A DNA stretch of 64,000 nt from Bacteroidota bacterium (GTDB taxonomy: Bacteria; Bacteroidota; Bacteroidia; M30B66), in contig JAIXYK010000055.1 of assembly GCA_027490225.1 (NCBI GenBank), forward strand, positions 1-64,000, given 5' to 3'. The position numbers and the translations under genes are program-made. Below, in pieces: positions 60,988 through 64,000 of the stretch. The notes under the pieces are model-generated. The model saw only the letters and a list, made by a program, of their open reading frames with translations. It was not told where the DNA came from and did no database searches. Numbering within the stretch: position 1 is the first letter of the stretch; every line of letters starts with the position of its first letter.

Positions 60988-61434
60988 ATGACTTCAAATC
61001 CTTATTTAATTTTACTTGCCGATGACGATTTAAGCGACCAGGAAATCTTTAAAAATGCTCTAAAATCAGCTAAATTTAAATCAAAAGTAAATATTTTAAA
61101 TAATGGTGTTGAATTAATTAATTACCTAAACAGTAAAAATAATTTACCCGATGTTATTTTTTTAGATATAAATATGCCTTTGAAAAACGGATTAGAATGT
61201 CTGCGAGAAATACGAAGCGAAGAGCGTTTTAAAGAGCTTATTATTGTGATGTTTTCAAATACTACTTCCAAACAAAAAATTATAGATTCTTTCGAGAATG
61301 GAGCGAATGTTTATTTAAGTAAATCCCATAGCAAAGAAAAACTTCATAAAGCAATCCAAAAGATAATTATGTATACACATCTATACAAAACTCCCCCTTT
61401 TCATATCGATAATTTTATTATGAAATTAGATTAA
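60988..61434 (+). CDS. Single-domain CheY-like response regulator
   Basis: A 148-residue receiver-only protein: acidic cluster ADDDLSD near residue 14, phospho-acceptor Asp in PDVIFLDINMP, MFSNTT for the conserved Ser/Thr, and Lys in YLSKSHSKEKL. The pattern is that of the phytochrome-partner (Rcp1-like) receivers, which relay phosphate rather than bind DNA. No cognate kinase is nearby. It ends 7 bp before the convergent DUF1801 gene. Confidence 0.92.
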   Translation: MTSNPYLILLADDDLSDQEIFKNALKSAKFKSKVNILNNGVELINYLNSKNNLPDVIFLDINMPLKNGLECLREIRSEERFKELIIVMFSNTTSKQKIIDSFENGANVYLSKSHSKEKLHKAIQKIIMYTHLYKTPPFHIDNFIMKLD

Positions 61435-61441
61435 AACGAAT

Positions 61442-61798
61442 TTACTTTTTTGACACCAATCGCACCCTGAAATCTACAATCCTGGCAACTAATTCAAGTG
61501 GTAATTCCATATCAACCGGAAATTGCACAGAGCCTTTACCTTGTTTATAAATTGATAATTCTTTCTCAAATTCAGAATGCCCCGAGGGTGTTGCATAAAA
61601 CCCAATATGATTTTTATATCCTGCAAAATAGACCAATGCTTTTCCCTTTAATTTATAAGCTGGCATGCCATAACTAATAGACTCTTCTGCTTCTGGAGCT
61701 GCTTTCTGAATAGCATTCCGCATTTGAATAAGTAATTCGTGTTGAATACCGCTGAATGAAGCAATATATGTTGTAACGTCTTTAAATTTTGTTTCCAC
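61442..61798 (-). CDS. DUF1801 protein (YdhG-like)
   Basis: A 118-residue protein with the family pattern YIASFSGIQHELLIQMRNAIQKAAPEAEESISYGMPAYKLKGK, then YFAGYKNHIGFYATPSG, GSVQFPVDMELPLELV. DUF1801 proteins include YdhG of Bacillus, linked to iron handling; the biochemical role is not established. The start is GTG at 61798, since the frame closes with a stop 12 bp upstream and no ATG is available. It is convergent with the CheY-like gene. Confidence 0.85.
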   Translation of the reverse strand: METKFKDVTTYIASFSGIQHELLIQMRNAIQKAAPEAEESISYGMPAYKLKGKALVYFAGYKNHIGFYATPSGHSEFEKELSIYKQGKGSVQFPVDMELPLELVARIVDFRVRLVSKK

Positions 61799-61832
61799 TT
61801 TAAAGATGATTTAGTAAGAAAGTGCAAATAAA

Positions 61833-63185
61833 TTACCTTCTATCGTTCATACTAATTGTTGTAGCATCCTGCACATAAAAGGAACTCACAGCGCCTAAAA
61901 TCATAAAAATTCCTGCTAAAACAATAGCATACATTGCTTGACTTCCATAAATGTATTTTACTATTGGACCTCCAAAAATTCCATTGATGATTTGAGGAAG
62001 TGTAATAAAGAAATTAAAAATCCCCATATAAACTCCCATTTTTCCTGCAGGAATAGAACCTGCAAGAATTGCATAAGGCATTGCTAAAATACTTGCCCAA
62101 GCTAAGCCTACACCTATCATTGAAATCAATAAAAACTCCTTATTAGGAGCGAAATACATAGAAATTAATCCTAAACCGCCAGCTATAAGTGAAAACGCAT
62201 GTGTTCTTTTTCTACCGAATTTAGCTGCTATTGCAGGTAGCATTAATGCATAAATGGCTGAAATACCATTGTATACTCCGAAAATAACACCAACCCAAGC
62301 TCCTGCTTCACGGTATTTATCAGATGATGTGTCTTCTATAGGCAATCCAAAAATATGCTGAGCAATGGCAGGAGCTGTAAAAACCCACATACTAAACAAA
62401 GCAAACCAACTAAAAAACTGCACCAATCCTAGTTGACGCATTGTTTTTGGCATTTTAGAAAAGTCCTTAAAAATCTGCCCTAAACCTGCTGATTCATTTT
62501 CTGGTTTACCGTGAATCAATTCGTATTCTGCTGGTGGATACTCTCTTGTAAATATAACTGTAACTAAAATGGCAATTAAAAACACAACCGCACCTATATA
62601 AAAAGAAAAAACTACATTATCGGCAACTTGTCCTGCCGGTGCTGATGAAGAAACATCAAAATAATTATGTAATATATATGGCAACCAAGAACCAATAACA
62701 GCGCCCAAACCAATTAAAAACGTTTGTATTGAAAAACCTAAGGTTCGTTGTTTATCTGGTAAATTATCTGCTACCAAAGCTCTGAACGGCTCCATAGCAA
62801 CGTTTATGGAAGCGTCCATCAACATTAAAAACATGGCCCCCATAAACAATGCTGTTTTACCAATAAAAAAAGCTCCTGAATTGGGCAAAATCAATAATGC
62901 TATACAACATAAAATAGTACCAACTAAAAAATATGGCTTTCGTCTTCCTAGTTTGTTCCACGTTTTATCACTATAATGGCCAATAATTGGTTGAACAATC
63001 ATTCCTGTAAGCGGCGCTACCAACCAAAACCAAGAAAGTTCTTCTACGTGTGCTCCAAAATTTTGTAAAATAGAAGATGCATTCCCATTTTGTAATGCAA
63101 AGCCAAATTGGATTCCTAAAAAGCCGAAGCTCATATTCCATATTTGCCAGAATGTCAGTCGCTTAGTTTCGTATCTTGGATTCAT
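61833..63185 (-). CDS. MFS transporter, SLC45 (sugar/H+ symporter) type
   Basis: A 450-residue inner-membrane transporter with about 12 membrane segments. The N-terminal half shows FWQIWNMSFGFLGIQFGFALQNGNAS and WLVAPLTGMIVQPIIGHYSDKTWNKLGRRKPYFLVG, with the loop motif G-x-x-S-D-x-x-x-x-x-x-G-R-R typical of SLC45-like sucrose/maltose symporters. The second half begins near FFSWFALFSMWVFTAPAIAQHIFG. A sugar substrate is likely but not shown by neighbours. It is a single gene, 34 bp upstream of DUF1801 in the same direction. Confidence 0.88.
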   Translation of the reverse strand: MNPRYETKRLTFWQIWNMSFGFLGIQFGFALQNGNASSILQNFGAHVEELSWFWLVAPLTGMIVQPIIGHYSDKTWNKLGRRKPYFLVGTILCCIALLILPNSGAFFIGKTALFMGAMFLMLMDASINVAMEPFRALVADNLPDKQRTLGFSIQTFLIGLGAVIGSWLPYILHNYFDVSSSAPAGQVADNVVFSFYIGAVVFLIAILVTVIFTREYPPAEYELIHGKPENESAGLGQIFKDFSKMPKTMRQLGLVQFFSWFALFSMWVFTAPAIAQHIFGLPIEDTSSDKYREAGAWVGVIFGVYNGISAIYALMLPAIAAKFGRKRTHAFSLIAGGLGLISMYFAPNKEFLLISMIGVGLAWASILAMPYAILAGSIPAGKMGVYMGIFNFFITLPQIINGIFGGPIVKYIYGSQAMYAIVLAGIFMILGAVSSFYVQDATTISMNDRR

Positions 63186-63273
63186 CTATAGTTTGATGGT
63201 GTCAGTTTAAAACTGCCAAAATACACAATTGATGTAAAGTAAACACCATTCAATAAAAATAATAAAAATAAAA

Positions 63274-63308
63274 AAGCGCAAACCCCTTTATTGATGGGAT
63301 TTGCGCTT
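63274..63308 (-). terminator. Terminator after the T9SS type A protein gene
   Basis: AAGCGCAAA-x-CCC pairs with GGG-x-TTTGCGCTT. The minus strand continues TTTTTTATTTTTATT. It lies 21 bp after the stop of the minus-strand gene at 63330 and has no T-run on the plus strand. Confidence 0.88.
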
Positions 63309-63329
63309 CTTAAAAAACTTAAAAAATAC

Positions 63330-64000
63330 TTATTGCTTTATTAAGCGTTTGTAAACTGATGTACCATTTGAACTTAACTTAACAGTGTAAACACCTGTTG
63401 AAATATCACTTAAGTTAATATTATTGTTATTGCCATTCACTTCAAATTGACCAACATTTTTTCCATCTAAAGCAATAATAGAAACTATACCTTTAAAATT
63501 ATTGCTAATGTTTAACTGGTTGTTTGCTGGATTAGGAAAAATCTGAATATCATTATCATTGATGTTATTAATTCCAACTGTTGAGCCTGACTTAACAAAA
63601 GTTTTGTTAATTACGGTTGACTTGCCACCTGGACCATTATCTGTTATCATTAAAGAAAGTGTGTTAACACCACTTGGCATTTCAGCTGTATTAATAGCAT
63701 ATTTAAAGTTTACAGTATTTCCTGGAGTATTTTCCAGAATTGAGAATCCAGGAAAACCTTGCGCTTCTATGGTAACTGTTTGACCGATTTCTGGAGCTAA
63801 AGCAGTTAATTCTAATTCTAACGCTATAGAACTAAAGAATCCTCCTAAAGTTGGTAAATCCAAAGTATCGCAAACAAAATCAAATGCCATTGGAGGTATG
63901 TTAATGGTATCGCAAACATTCGCAGTAAAAAACAATGAATCTAATGCATCTACGCCGTCTGCTGCGTCGTAAGGACCATCGAAAGCTGTTCCTGTTGTAT
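63330..64000 (-). CDS. T9SS type A-sorted secreted protein, N-terminus cut by right edge
   Basis: The minus-strand frame is open from the stop at 63330 to base 64000 (about 223 codons); an apparent TTG start at 63935 is internal, since coding-like sequence (AFDGPYDAADGVDALDSLFF) continues upstream. The last 75 residues (INNINDNDIQIFPNPANNQLNIS, IVSIIALDGKNVGQFEV, ISTGVYTVKLSSNGTSVYKRLIKQ) are a standard T9SS type A sorting domain, so the product is exported and attached to or released from the surface. The part before it looks like a beta-sandwich. The protein's function is outside the window. Confidence 0.88.
   Translation of the reverse strand, partial: TTGTAFDGPYDAADGVDALDSLFFTANVCDTINIPPMAFDFVCDTLDLPTLGGFFSSIALELELTALAPEIGQTVTIEAQGFPGFSILENTPGNTVNFKYAINTAEMPSGVNTLSLMITDNGPGGKSTVINKTFVKSGSTVGINNINDNDIQIFPNPANNQLNISNNFKGIVSIIALDGKNVGQFEVNGNNNNINLSDISTGVYTVKLSSNGTSVYKRLIKQ

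Noticed and set aside
1-64000. tRNA, rRNA, insertion sequences, prophage or integrases
   Set aside because: I looked for cloverleaf-like stems with the TTCGANTC-type arm, transposase motifs and integrase motifs and found none that hold up.

Overview
The window reads as chromosomal DNA of a Bacteroidota bacterium. The grounds are: type IX secretion (T9SS) sorting domains of both type A and type B, a PorV/PorQ-family protein, TonB-dependent receptors with an N-terminal carboxypeptidase-regulatory-like domain, a DUF4249 lipoprotein, LytS/LytTR-type signalling, AT-rich DNA, mostly no Shine-Dalgarno sequences, and TAnnTTTG -7 promoter boxes. I cannot place it below phylum. I saw no tRNA, rRNA, CRISPR array, insertion sequence or prophage.

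Layout. 1-7669 (minus): an outer-membrane barrel gene, then a giant secreted-protein gene that runs off the left edge. 8111-9141 (minus): endonuclease V and a PaiA-like acetyltransferase. 9192-16901 (minus): a tightly packed six-gene operon with two lipoproteins sharing Y-x-x-L-x-x-R-x-P/SNEY motifs, a DUF1501-type protein, a lipoprotein with a CX4CH haem-like motif, a small lipoprotein and a 1171-residue T9SS type B surface protein. 16954-19895 (minus): methyltransferase, 2OG-Fe(II) oxygenase, Lrp/AsnC regulator and proC. 20070-22864 (minus): polysaccharide initiation genes behind a leader with two copies of one inverted-repeat operator and a start-codon-proximal hairpin. 23229-25148 (minus): clpP-clpX. 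25380-27538: ahcY, a Rieske-like lipoprotein lacking both His ligands, and a very basic small secreted protein.

27848-36504 (plus): a three-gene cassette of TonB-dependent receptor, large secreted protein and PorV/PorQ-family barrel, probably one surface-export or assembly unit. 36619-40544: greA, a HIT protein, ruvC (convergent), a GT2 glycosyltransferase and an aldehyde dehydrogenase. 40643-50081 (plus): a LytS/LytTR two-component pair, then TolC, a lipoprotein membrane-fusion protein, a MacB-type permease, an ATPase, a TonB-dependent receptor and DUF4249, an export system merged with a TonB-receptor module. 50233-54423: recG, rmuC, trxA. 54501-58056 (plus): DUF58, VWA and AAA+ ATPase, a MoxR/VWA-type chaperone operon.

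58111 to the right edge is more mosaic: an orphan ParD whose ParE partner survives as a seven-codon stub, a secreted protein with a TTG start, a FabH-like KAS III with different base composition, a frameshifted NAD(P)-binding gene, a CheY-like protein, DUF1801, an SLC45-type MFS transporter, and a T9SS type A protein cut by the right edge. Two intergenic copies of a structured repeat (7972-8066 and 60121-60207) lie just after stop codons in the same relative orientation. Their terminal stem carries a compensatory base-pair change.

The best candidates for undescribed biology are the 9192-16901 operon, the 27848-36504 cassette, the 40643-50081 exporter/receptor hybrid, the His-less Rieske-like lipoprotein, and the covarying intergenic repeat.
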